Counted from the first letter of the stretch, positions 16,511 to 26,062 are shown. The stretch is 64,000 nt of DNA from Legionella_A sp963772805 (GCA_963772805.1 CAVYYU010000008.1:620001-684000), one strand, 5' to 3'. Program-made: numbers and translations. The notes: generated by a model from the letters alone, not told the origin.

Positions 16511-17125
16511 TTATGCGGCAGGGTGGACCTTTTTTCCTTTGCCCGTCTTCATTTTTATCGATGCCCCTAAGTATCTAATCAAAAACTTAGGCGCTGTTTC
16601 CAAATGGCCAACAGCTGGGATGATTCCATAAGCGTTAGGACATAAATAAGCAATTTTGCCGTCCCGTCCTACTTTATAAAAGACATAGCGGTAGGCGCAA
16701 TAGGTTGGTGGCGTGAAACTCACAACTTGCATTATCGCTGTTTGTGGCATTCTGTCCTCGACAAAATGTGCATTCATCCAGAGGTTGATCATTAAAATCG
16801 TGCCACCGGTTATCAAGCAGGCTGAAACAAAACCCGTGGCATAACTGACATATTTACCACGCAAAAAAGAAACATTAAAAAACAAATAAAGTGTTCCGCT
16901 TATCAAGACCAGTAGATATAGCGTATAAAATGTAGCATTCAGGTAGTCGAAGTAACTGCCAAGTATCTCACCACCTGCCATTCGATAAAGAAAAATAAGG
17001 CCAATCAGCGATAGCCAAAACGCCATTAATACGAAATTAATACGAGTACGAATGATACCTAGACTCAGAAAAATAAGGCTAATCAGTGGTAGTGTATAAT
17101 TAATCACATTAGTTAGCGTGTCCAT
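16511..17125 (-). CDS. Conserved inner-membrane protein, unknown function
   Basis: 204 residues with four predicted membrane segments in the first two thirds (about 8-24, 30-47, 64-84, 93-112) and a C-terminal soluble part rich in aromatic residues and cysteines (TYCAYRYVFYKVGRDGK, YLCPNAYG), ending in a lysine-rich tail. I do not recognise a named family; the general look is of Legionella-type conserved membrane proteins. It precedes the L,D-transpeptidase gene on the same strand and may share its transcript. Confidence 0.6.
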   Translation of the reverse strand: MDTLTNVINYTLPLISLIFLSLGIIRTRINFVLMAFWLSLIGLIFLYRMAGGEILGSYFDYLNATFYTLYLLVLISGTLYLFFNVSFLRGKYVSYATGFVSACLITGGTILMINLWMNAHFVEDRMPQTAIMQVVSFTPPTYCAYRYVFYKVGRDGKIAYLCPNAYGIIPAVGHLETAPKFLIRYLGASIKMKTGKGKKVHPAA

Positions 17126-17248
17126 GGCCTGACTCCTTCACGACTATTATCAATCTATAATTTAGAATCATTCTATCTGAAGATTTTTCAGATGTCGCCG
17201 AAAATCATATATCTAAACTTTGTTCCCGGCGGTTGCAGTGAAAAAGCA

Positions 17249-19261
17249 TCAAGGCTTGGGTGCCTTAATAAGTAATAACATCGGCGGGAGTTCTTGCGGT
17301 AGTGGTTGCATGTCTTTATTTAGCAAATTAACGTTATTAAATTTGTAACCTTGTAACGCTTGGTGAATGTGTTTAAAAGGATCTATTTGCAGGGATGCTG
17401 GCTTGGCGTGGATGGCAGCATGCACGCTACCAACCCAGATAGTCTCTTGCTGATTAATAAGATGGTAATTAGATCGCCACAAACGTAACAAAAAAGACGG
17501 ATCATTCCCGACTGAACTATAAGTCATCGTTAATGATGGTCTCCGATTTAAATAAAGTTGCGCCGTTAAGGGCAAATCTTTAGCAGCGCTATCACCTCCA
17601 ATGCGCAGGAGTAGTGTGTAAAAAAAAGATGAAGAGCGCTTTTTCCAGCCGTAATTCAGCAGCGCCTGTTGCAGCTTATCCATTGAACCAACATACTGAA
17701 TATTAAGCAGCCCCTTGCGCTGACCAATACGGTTCATTGTATAGAGCGGAAGGATGGGTTGGGTCTGATTCCACCAGGCATCATCAGCCAGGGTAAATTG
17801 CTCGGGCGCTACACGATGAACATGAACTAGTGTTTTAAAATATAAAAAATAAGAGAATCCGGCGGCGGCGACTAACACTAGACAAGAAAAAATAATTGGT
17901 AATTGCGATCGAGGCTTCATATTAGTGACTCGCCTGAATAAAATCCAGTGAGCGATGCAAATCATTAACCCTATAAAGTAGGCTCCAAGCACGCTGGTCA
18001 GCCAGTTATCGCCGAGATAGACTGTTGCAACACCTTCAAGACATAATAAGCCTAACAAAATTACGCGAATAGTCAGAGTAAAGACAGTCCGATAACGTGT
18101 GCTGATATAAAAAATCAAAAAACCGAATAATGAGGTTGCAAAAGTAAGATCGATTGCCGGATAAAATGACTCAATGTTGTACTTTATTAAATCATCGGTT
18201 TCAGGAATGTCTATTGTTAACGCGAGCAGGTACACGATAGCCGTCGTCGAGATAAAGAGGCTTAACCAAGAGAACAAGGTACGCCAATCTCGAAAATAAA
18301 TAGCATAGATGGTAATGGATAATACAAGCGCCATTATTGATACGGGCTGTGTAAACAAATTAATAACAATAAAAAAATCATCAAATGATTTAGTGCGTAC
18401 GCTTTGCAAAAAAAGATAGACAGGGTAATTAATTGCCTCAGCCCAAGAGCCCTGTATAACCAATAAAGTTATGCCTGTTGATATAAGAATACTCGTTATA
18501 AATAACACGAGAAGGGCTACTGTAGAATAGTGATTGCTTTCATGTTTTGGTGTTAATAGGTTAAAAAAAACGGCCAGGCGCGGATGTTCTTTAGACCACA
18601 GCCAGAAGTCATGTAAATTTGTGTGCAGCCAATTATTCACGCGAATAAATAGCCACTTAAGCCCTATGCTCGCCATCCAGATGATAGCCAGAAAAACCAG
18701 AATAAATATAAACAGACGGGTAGCGCTTTCTGCTGATAATTCACTGCTTGCAGCACCAATCAAAATACCAGGTATTAGATACAGTATTGACCATCCAATC
18801 GCTGAAATAATATTTGCCAGGAAAAAATGCCATCGGTTCATGTGCATCATGCCTGCGATCATTGGGATGATTGACCGTAAAGGACCTACAAATCGGCCAA
18901 TCAAAACACTCTTGCCGCCATGGCTTGCAAAATAATCCTTGCCATAGTTGAGCCAGCGAGGGTAGTATCTAAATGGCCAAATATTGGCCAGGCTGTTGCG
19001 GAAGGTGTATCCGAGCACATAACTGACGCCATCGCCTGCAATTGCGCCAAGTATTGCGGCAAGTAGTGTTAAATCAATACGCATCACACCCGAACCGGCT
19101 AGGATGCCAACGGCTGTCATGGTTACTGATCCGGGAATAATACTGCCAATAATAGCGAGCGATTCACTGAATGAAATTAAGAATGTAAATAATAAGGCCC
19201 AGTTCGGGTTTGCATTGAGCCAAATAGTTAAAGGTTGCAAATAGTCCGTAAATAAATGCAT
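17249..19261 (-). CDS. DedA-PAP2-like-LssY C-terminal fusion membrane protein
   Basis: A 670-residue polytopic protein. Residues about 1-200 form a DedA/VTT domain (IIGSIIPGSVTMTAVG, AIAGDGVSYVLGY, the GRFVGPLRSIIPMIAGMMHM motif), about 240-440 a PAP2-like membrane domain, and about 480-665 a soluble LssY C-terminal-type domain. This order is that of Legionella LssY, encoded beside the Lss type I exporter. The PAP2 part lacks the catalytic signatures: FYPAIDL replaces the usual PSGH and YLGDNWLTSVLG lacks the usual His/Asp, so phosphatase activity is doubtful. Last gene of the dacA-ybeD-lipB operon, 6 bp after lipB. Probably phospholipid or undecaprenyl-phosphate transport. Confidence 0.8.
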   Translation of the reverse strand: MHLFTDYLQPLTIWLNANPNWALLFTFLISFSESLAIIGSIIPGSVTMTAVGILAGSGVMRIDLTLLAAILGAIAGDGVSYVLGYTFRNSLANIWPFRYYPRWLNYGKDYFASHGGKSVLIGRFVGPLRSIIPMIAGMMHMNRWHFFLANIISAIGWSILYLIPGILIGAASSELSAESATRLFIFILVFLAIIWMASIGLKWLFIRVNNWLHTNLHDFWLWSKEHPRLAVFFNLLTPKHESNHYSTVALLVLFITSILISTGITLLVIQGSWAEAINYPVYLFLQSVRTKSFDDFFIVINLFTQPVSIMALVLSITIYAIYFRDWRTLFSWLSLFISTTAIVYLLALTIDIPETDDLIKYNIESFYPAIDLTFATSLFGFLIFYISTRYRTVFTLTIRVILLGLLCLEGVATVYLGDNWLTSVLGAYFIGLMICIAHWILFRRVTNMKPRSQLPIIFSCLVLVAAAGFSYFLYFKTLVHVHRVAPEQFTLADDAWWNQTQPILPLYTMNRIGQRKGLLNIQYVGSMDKLQQALLNYGWKKRSSSFFYTLLLRIGGDSAAKDLPLTAQLYLNRRPSLTMTYSSVGNDPSFLLRLWRSNYHLINQQETIWVGSVHAAIHAKPASLQIDPFKHIHQALQGYKFNNVNLLNKDMQPLPQELPPMLLLIKAPKP

Positions 19262-19267
19262 AGTTTC

Positions 19268-19876
19268 TCAGCGTTCAAAAATAGTTAAAAAATCCTGAAT
19301 AAATTGTTGGCTGACGTCTTGAATAGTGGCATTTGGACTAAAACTTTGAATCTGCGTCATTTGCAGTTTACTATAACCGCACGGGTTAATGTAGGTAAAT
19401 GGATCCAGGTCCATTGCCACATTGAGAGCAATACCGTGGTATGTGCATCCATTTTTTACGCGCAAACCAATAGAGGCAATCTTTTTTTCGTCAACATACA
19501 CACCAGGTGCGCCACAGCGCGTTTGTGCGATAATGTTGAATCTCTGCAATAACAATAGTAGCACTTGCTCAAGTTGTTTTACTAAGGTACGAATTCCCAG
19601 GTTACGTCGGCGTATATCCATCAGTACATAAGCGACAAATTGTCCCGGACCATGGTATGTCACTTGACCGCCTCGATCGCTTTGTACTACAGGGATGGTA
19701 TGCGAATTGAGTATGTGCTCAGGTTTGCCTGCCTGACCTTGTGTATAAACTGCTGGGTGCTCAAGCAACCATAACTCATCAAGTGTGTTTTCGTCTCGCT
19801 CAGAAGTAAATCGCTTCATGTCAGCCCAAACATTTTCATAAGGCTGTATCCCAAGATGGCGAATATTAATCATCAC
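19268..19876 (-). CDS. lipB: Octanoyl-ACP:protein transferase LipB
   Basis: Transfers octanoate from acyl carrier protein to lipoyl domains, the first step of lipoate synthesis. Key parts: RGGQVTYHGPGQFVAY, GAPGVYVDEKKIASIG (with the catalytic lysine) and the acyl-accepting Cys in YINPCGYSKL (C166). 202 residues is normal. Its ATG overlaps the ybeD stop by 4 bp, indicating coupled translation. lipA is not in this window. Confidence 0.95.
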   Translation of the reverse strand: MMINIRHLGIQPYENVWADMKRFTSERDENTLDELWLLEHPAVYTQGQAGKPEHILNSHTIPVVQSDRGGQVTYHGPGQFVAYVLMDIRRRNLGIRTLVKQLEQVLLLLLQRFNIIAQTRCGAPGVYVDEKKIASIGLRVKNGCTYHGIALNVAMDLDPFTYINPCGYSKLQMTQIQSFSPNATIQDVSQQFIQDFLTIFER

Positions 19877-20139
19877 AAGACCATCTTGGTTTCGGGATGT
19901 TTGCTGAGCTCGCGGTAAAGTGCATCAAGCGTTGCCTGATCAAGCGCATAAACCGTGATCGTAAAGGCAAGGAAATTTCCCTGTTTACTCGGTTGACTAC
20001 AAATAGCCTCATCTTTTAGATCTGGAAAATGTTTACGGGCAATTGTTGAAATTTCCGTAACAAATAAGGCACTGTTATTCCCTATGATCTTAATTTTAAA
20101 ATCACAGGGAAATTCCATTAATGTTTTTTTATCGCTCAT
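19873..20139 (-). CDS. ybeD: YbeD/DUF493 family protein
   Basis: A small ferredoxin-like (ACT-like) fold protein of 88 residues that almost always lies between dacA and lipB in gammaproteobacteria. Features: LMEFPCDFKIKIIG at the N-terminus, a central PSKQGNFLAFTITVYA strand, and a terminal ALYRELSKHPETKMVL. Biochemical role not established; a regulatory role has been proposed because of the fold. Confidence 0.9.
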   Translation of the reverse strand: MSDKKTLMEFPCDFKIKIIGNNSALFVTEISTIARKHFPDLKDEAICSQPSKQGNFLAFTITVYALDQATLDALYRELSKHPETKMVL

Positions 20140-20168
20140 AGGATAACTTTAGGATAGCCAATTAATCA

Positions 20169-21383
20169 TCAACTAAACCACCGTTTGAATGCCAAGCGGA
20201 TGCTGTCTTTGGTACGCGTAAAAAACCCGCCGCTTGGTACTGCTTTTAATGCATAAAGTGGTTGCGTGTTAATGATGTTATTGTCAAATTGCACTAATAA
20301 CTCACCAACTTGATCACCTTTTTTAATAGGTGCTTGTAAATTTTTTGGAATCTTGGTGCTTACGGTCAAGCGCTGGTATTGGCCAGTTGGAACAGTAACA
20401 TATTGATTATCGAGCAAGCCCACGACAATTTTATTTTCCGTACCTTTGTAGATAGGAAGTTCAGTTATTGTAGTGCCTGCTTTATATAACTGATGCGTTT
20501 CAAAAAAGCGAAAGCCGTAATTTAATAAACGCTCACTGTCATCAGCACGCGCAGTTTCAGACGGTGATCCTAAAACCACTGCAAGCAGGCGCATGTTTTC
20601 ACGTTTCGCTGAAGATACGAGACAGAAACCAGCTTCAGTAGTATGACCTGTTTTTATACCATCCACTTGGTTGTCACGCCATAATAAGCGATTACGATTT
20701 GGTTGACGAATTCCATTGTAGGTAAACCATTTTTGTTTATACCAGTGATAATACTGCGGGAAATTGTTAACCAGAGCACGACCCAGAATCGCCAGGTCTT
20801 TTGCTGAGGTATAGAGGTCCTCATTGGGCAAACCTGTGCTATCCGTAAAATGGCTGTTATTCATGCCTAGATTTTTAGCTTGCTGGTTCATGATCTCAGT
20901 GAAAGCAGATTCGCTGCTGCCAACATGCTCAGCCATGGCAACGCAGGCATCGTTACCTGAATCTACAATGATTCCTTTTAAAAGCTCTTCAACGCTGACT
21001 TGTTGACCTTCTTTAACAAACATCCGTGAACCGCCAATTCGCCAAGCAACTTCGCTAATTCGAACGCTGTCATTTAGATGAATTTGCTCGCTGTTCAATG
21101 CATTGGATATAACGTAAAGCGTCATCATTTTGGTCAGACTAGCAGGTGGTAGTTTTTCGTCACTGCTTTTTTCAGCAAGAATCTTACCACTGTTAACATC
21201 AATGAGAATGTATGACTTCGCATTGAGTGTAGGTGGCGCGGGTGTGATTTGTGGGTTGCTATTAAAAGGTGAAGGTCGAATACTACCGGTATCGAGTGGT
21301 GGGTTGGCGTAAAAAATATTTGCCTTAACCAATAAGGTGATAAACAAGAGGGATTGGGCTAAATAAAAGGATGGTTTGCTCAT
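20169..21383 (-). CDS. dacA: D-alanyl-D-alanine carboxypeptidase (PBP5/6 type)
   Basis: A periplasmic penicillin-binding protein that trims the terminal D-Ala of peptidoglycan pentapeptides. Signal peptide 1-26; peptidase S11 domain with SLTK (S82-K85), SGN (142-144) and KTG (244-246); then a PBP5-type C-terminal domain and an amphipathic tail (SIRLAFKRWF) expected to anchor it to the inner membrane. 404 residues, complete. First gene of dacA-ybeD-lipB-dedA/lssY. The tetrapeptides it makes are the substrates of L,D-transpeptidases, two of which lie within 6 kb. Confidence 0.95.
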   Translation of the reverse strand: MSKPSFYLAQSLLFITLLVKANIFYANPPLDTGSIRPSPFNSNPQITPAPPTLNAKSYILIDVNSGKILAEKSSDEKLPPASLTKMMTLYVISNALNSEQIHLNDSVRISEVAWRIGGSRMFVKEGQQVSVEELLKGIIVDSGNDACVAMAEHVGSSESAFTEIMNQQAKNLGMNNSHFTDSTGLPNEDLYTSAKDLAILGRALVNNFPQYYHWYKQKWFTYNGIRQPNRNRLLWRDNQVDGIKTGHTTEAGFCLVSSAKRENMRLLAVVLGSPSETARADDSERLLNYGFRFFETHQLYKAGTTITELPIYKGTENKIVVGLLDNQYVTVPTGQYQRLTVSTKIPKNLQAPIKKGDQVGELLVQFDNNIINTQPLYALKAVPSGGFFTRTKDSIRLAFKRWFS

Positions 21384-21504
21384 AGTCGTTACCTGAATAT
21401 TAAAAAATCTGTTTATAATATCACAGGGTTAAGCCGCCAACCAAATGACAATACGCTTTTTTTTTGGTATATATTTGCGTTTTAGAATTATCGGTGGAAT
21501 TTAG

Positions 21505-22344
21505 ATGATAAGATTTTTAGGTTTAATTGTGTTTGCATTGTTAGCTGGCTGCCAAAGTAGGCATGTCGCTGACGATCACCCCGTTGATACACATAAAATA
21601 AATAAATATAAAACGCAGCCCGTTCAAAAGAAAAGCGTTTTAAAACGCTTTACTGCACGAAAAATAGCAATGACCGACTCTGACGGCCCACCTCCTGGAC
21701 CTCTGCCAGTGAAGTTTAATAAAGTAGCGCCCAAAACCGAACCATTGAGTCGTTATGGTAATCCCGGCGCATACCAAGTGAATGGTCAGTCTTATGAGGT
21801 AATGACTTCGTCCAGCGGATACCGTGCGCGCGGATTAGCATCCTGGTATGGCACCAAATTCCATACACGTCGTACCTCCAGCGGGGAAGACTATGATCTT
21901 TATGAGTTAACTGCGGCACACAAAACGTTACCACTGCCAACTTATGTCAGAGTTAGAAATTTAAATAACGGTCAGGTTGCCATTGTGAAAGTAAACGACC
22001 GTGGGCCATTTCATGAGGGCAGGATTATAGATCTGTCTTATGGAGCCGCCGTCAAGTTAGGATTATTACCAAAGGGTACTGCGCCAGTAGAGATTGAGGC
22101 ATTAACAACAAAGCAACATCAAGCCCATTATTATGTCCAGGCAGGTGCTTTTTCTTCTGATCAACTCGCTCAAGCTTTACGTTCGAAATTGGCAAAACTA
22201 ACCCCATCACCTGTGTTTATCGAAAAATACAAAGGATTGCATGTTGTCAGCGTAGGGCCTTTTGCAGAAAAAAGTATGTCAGATAAGCTGAAAGTGACAC
22301 TGGCGAGTAATGGAGTGTCAGGCGTGTTTTCATTGATGAAATAA
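21505..22344 (+). CDS. rlpA: RlpA-family septal-ring lipoprotein with SPOR domain
   Basis: An outer-membrane lipoprotein that binds denuded glycan and may act as a lytic transglycosylase. The lipobox LLAGC puts the acylated Cys at residue 16. The double-psi beta-barrel domain (about 108-200) shows GLASWYGTKFHTRRTSSGED and the catalytic-type VKVNDRGPFHEGRIIDLS. A SPOR domain (about 208-279) follows. 279 residues. Divergent from dacA and convergent, 4 bp apart, with the L,D-transpeptidase gene. Confidence 0.93.
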   Translation: MIRFLGLIVFALLAGCQSRHVADDHPVDTHKINKYKTQPVQKKSVLKRFTARKIAMTDSDGPPPGPLPVKFNKVAPKTEPLSRYGNPGAYQVNGQSYEVMTSSSGYRARGLASWYGTKFHTRRTSSGEDYDLYELTAAHKTLPLPTYVRVRNLNNGQVAIVKVNDRGPFHEGRIIDLSYGAAVKLGLLPKGTAPVEIEALTTKQHQAHYYVQAGAFSSDQLAQALRSKLAKLTPSPVFIEKYKGLHVVSVGPFAEKSMSDKLKVTLASNGVSGVFSLMK

Positions 22345-22348
22345 TTGG

Positions 22349-23068
22349 TTATGCATCATCTACGATTACACGAGTACCCTTTACGTTGCCACCTGGAACA
22401 TCAATAAACTCCTCATTCAACCAGCGCGCGTCTTCGATGAAAATGCGCACACAGCCATGACTGGCGCGATAACCTGGAACAGTGTCGCTGCCATGTAAGG
22501 CAAATCCACGGAAAAAATGCATGCAGTAAGGCATTTCTGCACCACCATTATTACCATCAGCACGCCTTGGAAAAACAGTAGAGATACAATCAATATCCTG
22601 TTTGCGGATAATACGAAATTCACCTACAGGTGTTTTACAGTAGCCGTCAGCACTACCGCAATGGCCTGAGCCTGATGAAAGAGGGCCCCACCATAATAAC
22701 TCGCCTGATTCATCATAAGCGCCCCAGGCAAGTTGTTTTTGGCTAACAAATATAGTTTTTTCCCCGTCAGGATCGATATAGCGAGGGAAGGGGGACACAT
22801 CATAAATAGTTAATCGCTCAATGTTTTTGGGTACCGCAAGAACCATACCTGCTCGTAAGCTGATATTCATGCGATTGATTCGTCTAACAATATCGCGCTC
22901 TTCTTCATTGGGAAACATACGTTCCCATGTATCGCTTGATTTAATTTTAGTGCAAAAATAATCGGGTTGATTGCATAAAGTTTCACCAAATCGTTGTATC
23001 GACCATGCCGTATGTTGGGCTGAAACGAGTAATGCAGCGAGCATCACTTTAGGTAATAATTTCATCAT
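22349..23068 (-). CDS. EnhA-type L,D-transpeptidase
   Basis: A periplasmic YkuD transpeptidase of 239 residues with a signal peptide (about 1-23), a LysM-like N-terminal region typical of the Legionella 'enhanced entry' EnhA family (LCNQPDYFCTKIKSSDTWERMFPNEEERDIVRR is its hallmark spacing), and the catalytic segment LHGSDTVPGYRASHGCVRIF with the nucleophilic Cys. Paired cysteines at the N-terminus and in SGHCGSADGYC suggest disulfides. In this order EnhA homologues are linked to host-cell entry and to 3-3 crosslinked, lysozyme-resistant walls. Confidence 0.85.
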   Translation of the reverse strand: MMKLLPKVMLAALLVSAQHTAWSIQRFGETLCNQPDYFCTKIKSSDTWERMFPNEEERDIVRRINRMNISLRAGMVLAVPKNIERLTIYDVSPFPRYIDPDGEKTIFVSQKQLAWGAYDESGELLWWGPLSSGSGHCGSADGYCKTPVGEFRIIRKQDIDCISTVFPRRADGNNGGAEMPYCMHFFRGFALHGSDTVPGYRASHGCVRIFIEDARWLNEEFIDVPGGNVKGTRVIVDDA

Positions 23069-23204
23069 GATTCCATAGCGTCATCTATATTATCTTTTAA
23101 CGGCTTGTCATAAAAAAACTTTAAGTAGACGCGCAATTAAGATATGTGGTTGAACTAAATGATAAATTTTTAATCGAGAATAAAGGAAGCTCTTAATTGA
23201 ATTT

Positions 23205-23247
23205 CAAGGTATAATATGGTGCGTATTAACTAGCACGGATTATATTT
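23205..23247 (+). promoter_or_regulatory. Putative accD operon promoter (-10) and leader
   Basis: TATAAT at 23210-23215 lies 33 bp before the accD ATG. No good -35 at 17 bp is visible. It would drive accD-folC-SPOR-cvpA. Confidence 0.4.
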
Positions 23248-24120
23248 ATGAGTTGGCTAAAGAAACTACTGCCTTCAAAAGTTCGAACTGAAACCTCTCA
23301 AAAGAAAGGCGTGCCTGAGGGTGTTTGGGTTAAATGCCTTGGTTGTAATGAGGTGCTTTATCGCACAGAGCTTGTGAAAAACCTGTCTGTATGCCCAAAG
23401 TGCAACCATCATCACCGTGTATCTGCCCGCGATCGTTTGGCGCAGATTTTTGATGACTTTGTTACAGAAGAAATTGCGGCGGATCTTGAGCCTATTGATC
23501 GCCTAAAATTCCGCGATTCAAAAAAATACAAAGATAGAATTATCCAAGCCCAGAAGGCTACGGGTGAAAAAGAAGCACTAATTGTGATGAAGGGCTCAAT
23601 AGAGCAACAACCTGTCGTCGTAAGTGCTTTCGAATTTAATTTCATGGGCGGTTCCATGGGGGCAACGGTCGGTGAAAAGTTTGTGCGTGCTGTCAATGTG
23701 GCCGTCGCTGAAAAACGGGCTTATATCTGTTTCACAGCAAGTGGTGGTGCTCGTATGCAAGAGGGGTTGTTTTCCTTAATGCAAATGGCTAAAACCTCAG
23801 CCGCGTTGGCTAAATATGCCGAGACAGGCATGCCTTTCATTGTTGTTTTAACTGATCCGACCATGGGTGGTGTTTCAGCCAGTTTTGCAAGTCTTGGTGA
23901 CGTCATTATTGCTGAGCCAAAAGCGCTTATTGGTTTTGCAGGGCCTCGAGTCATTGAGCAAACTGTTCGCCAAACACTACCCGAAGGATTTCAACGCAGT
24001 GAGTTCTTACTAGAACACGGGCATATTGACATGATTGTGGATCGCAATTTACTGCGTCCAACACTTGCAGAGCTTGTTGCCAAACTCACGCAACGTAGCA
24101 AATCAGGTGAAACCCAATGA
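23248..24120 (+). CDS. accD: Acetyl-CoA carboxylase carboxyltransferase beta subunit
   Basis: The beta half of the carboxyltransferase that transfers CO2 from carboxybiotin to acetyl-CoA in fatty-acid synthesis. The N-terminal zinc ribbon is intact (C30, C33, C49, C52), followed by the crotonase-like core with FNFMGGSMGATVGEK, SGGARMQEGLFSLMQM, and GGVSASFA...IGFAGPRVIEQT. 290 residues. Overlaps folC by 4 bp. Confidence 0.97.
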   Translation: MSWLKKLLPSKVRTETSQKKGVPEGVWVKCLGCNEVLYRTELVKNLSVCPKCNHHHRVSARDRLAQIFDDFVTEEIAADLEPIDRLKFRDSKKYKDRIIQAQKATGEKEALIVMKGSIEQQPVVVSAFEFNFMGGSMGATVGEKFVRAVNVAVAEKRAYICFTASGGARMQEGLFSLMQMAKTSAALAKYAETGMPFIVVLTDPTMGGVSASFASLGDVIIAEPKALIGFAGPRVIEQTVRQTLPEGFQRSEFLLEHGHIDMIVDRNLLRPTLAELVAKLTQRSKSGETQ

Positions 24121-25400
24121 ATGCGTTCAGCGATTTCACTCTCGCTGAATGGATTCATTACCTTGAAAATCGACATGATCAAGAAATTCAGCTTGGTTTG
24201 GAGCGCGTGAAAAAAATTGCCACACAATTGAACCTGCAGCCAGTTGATACCCAAGTCATTACCGTGACAGGGACAAATGGAAAGGGTTCAACTGTTGCAG
24301 CATTAGTAGCTATTTATACAGCCGCAGGTTATCAGGTTGCCAGTTATACCTCGCCACATCTATGGGCTTTTAACGAGCGAATCTGTGTTAACACACAGCC
24401 CATATCGGATGAAAATTTGTGTGCGGCATTTACTGCAATTTCCCAGGAATGCGGTGATATAAAACCCACCTATTTTGAGATGACGACATTAGCTGCCTTA
24501 TGGTATTTCAAACAATTTAAACTCGATATAATAATTCTTGAGGTAGGTCTTGGTGGACGTTTGGACGCAACAAATATTGTTGATGCAGATTTGGCTATCA
24601 TTACTACGATTGATTTGGATCACCAGGAGTATTTGGGAAATACCAAAGAGGCGATAGGGTATGAGAAAGCGGGTATTTTAAGATCAGGGATACCGTTTAT
24701 TTATGCGGATACGAGCCCGCCTGAAAGTATTATTAACCAAGCTCTTTTGCTTAATACGAAAATGTTTTGTCTTGGAGAAAACTTTTCGTTCCAGACCTCA
24801 GAAGACAGTTTGCAAATTATTTTAGAAAATAAAGAGCTGGCTAAGTTACCCTTACCAAAATTAAATACAAAAGCGGCAACGGCCGCCATCATGGCGAGTT
24901 TTAGTTTGAATGCTGTTCTTCCAGTTACCCCGGGTCATTGGAAAAATGCCATGGAAACAGTATCTATCGCAGGAAGGCAGCAAGTGCTTCAAGGTGTTGT
25001 GACGACACTATTTGATGTGGCACATAATCCACAAGCCGTGTCACTTCTTGTCGACTTTATTCAAAATTTACAGCCACAAGGTTCAGTGCATGCTATTTTT
25101 TCAGCATTGAAAGATAAGAATCTTTGCGGTTTAATTAACCCAATGCGTTTTTGTGTCGATTTTTGGTACCCCGCTGTTTTGAGTGGTAAGCGTGCTAGCA
25201 GTAAGTCATTATTAATGACTGCATTTAAAGAGGCACTTAATATAGAACCAGTTTGTTTTGAAAGCCCATCGCACGCATATCGCGGTGCTATCCAACAAGC
25301 TATGCCGGGTGATTTAATCGTCGTGTATGGTTCGTTTCTGACGGTCAGTGCAGTGATGGCTGCAGAGAGTAATCCTAATAAGCAGGAGGTTTTACAATGA
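24117..25400 (+). CDS. folC: Bifunctional dihydrofolate synthase / folylpolyglutamate synthase
   Basis: A Mur-ligase-type enzyme adding glutamate to dihydropteroate and to folates. P-loop TGTNGKGST at about 51-59, then SYTSPHLWAFNERI, the EVGLGGRLDATN motif and DHQEYLG. C-terminal domain with TLFDVAHNPQA. 427 residues, normal. Start and stop overlap neighbours by 4 bp each (accD, SPOR gene), so translation is coupled, as in the usual accD-folC-dedD-cvpA order. Confidence 0.96.
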   Translation: MNAFSDFTLAEWIHYLENRHDQEIQLGLERVKKIATQLNLQPVDTQVITVTGTNGKGSTVAALVAIYTAAGYQVASYTSPHLWAFNERICVNTQPISDENLCAAFTAISQECGDIKPTYFEMTTLAALWYFKQFKLDIIILEVGLGGRLDATNIVDADLAIITTIDLDHQEYLGNTKEAIGYEKAGILRSGIPFIYADTSPPESIINQALLLNTKMFCLGENFSFQTSEDSLQIILENKELAKLPLPKLNTKAATAAIMASFSLNAVLPVTPGHWKNAMETVSIAGRQQVLQGVVTTLFDVAHNPQAVSLLVDFIQNLQPQGSVHAIFSALKDKNLCGLINPMRFCVDFWYPAVLSGKRASSKSLLMTAFKEALNIEPVCFESPSHAYRGAIQQAMPGDLIVVYGSFLTVSAVMAAESNPNKQEVLQ

Positions 25401-26059
25401 AATTTACTATAGATGATCGGGTCAAACATCGTATTATCGGAGTTTTCGTCTTGGTTGCTGTTGCTGTCATCTTTTTGCCGGCAGTGATGAAAAAATCCAA
25501 TTACCGTTTTGATGAGCATATCAGCTTATCTGTACGTATCCCTAAAAATCCAGCATTGCCTCAAGTGGCGATGGTTGGTGACAAAGAGATGTTTAAATCC
25601 GTTAAAGTGGCGCATGTGGATATTCCCGCAGTGAATACCGAACCGCGGCTGGTAGCAACTGTAAAAGCTGAACCAATCAGTGTTTTGCCACAGATTAAAC
25701 CGGAACCAACTTTGGCTATGGTTGAAAAAATAGCTAAATCAGCACCTAAAAAACTAACGCCTAAGCTTATTGTGGCGACAAAAAATACTGCCCCACCCGC
25801 CGCCATAGCTAAACAGGTTACTGGTTATGCTGTGCAATTGGCCTCGTTCGCGCAACAAAGTAATGCACAATCGTTAGTAACTCAGTTACGCAAAAAAGGC
25901 TACAGTGCAACCTACCAAAAAATCAGTAGCAAGCAAGGTGATCTCTATAAAGTAATTGTGGGGCAACTAAAAGAAAAAACTGAAGCAAGCAAATTACAAA
26001 AAACACTCGCTGTTAATATGCAGTTGAATGGATTTGTGGTTAAAACAGGAGTGAGTTAA
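25397..26059 (+). CDS. DedD-like SPOR-domain cell-division protein
   Basis: 220 residues: short cytoplasmic N-terminus, one membrane segment (RIIGVFVLVAVAVIFLPAVM, about 13-32), a Pro/Lys-rich periplasmic linker, and a C-terminal SPOR domain (about 144-218; GYAVQLASFAQQSNAQSLVTQL). Position between folC and cvpA is that of dedD in many gammaproteobacteria. Binds septal peptidoglycan; supports constriction. Confidence 0.9.
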   Translation: MKFTIDDRVKHRIIGVFVLVAVAVIFLPAVMKKSNYRFDEHISLSVRIPKNPALPQVAMVGDKEMFKSVKVAHVDIPAVNTEPRLVATVKAEPISVLPQIKPEPTLAMVEKIAKSAPKKLTPKLIVATKNTAPPAAIAKQVTGYAVQLASFAQQSNAQSLVTQLRKKGYSATYQKISSKQGDLYKVIVGQLKEKTEASKLQKTLAVNMQLNGFVVKTGVS

Positions 26060-26062
26060 GAC

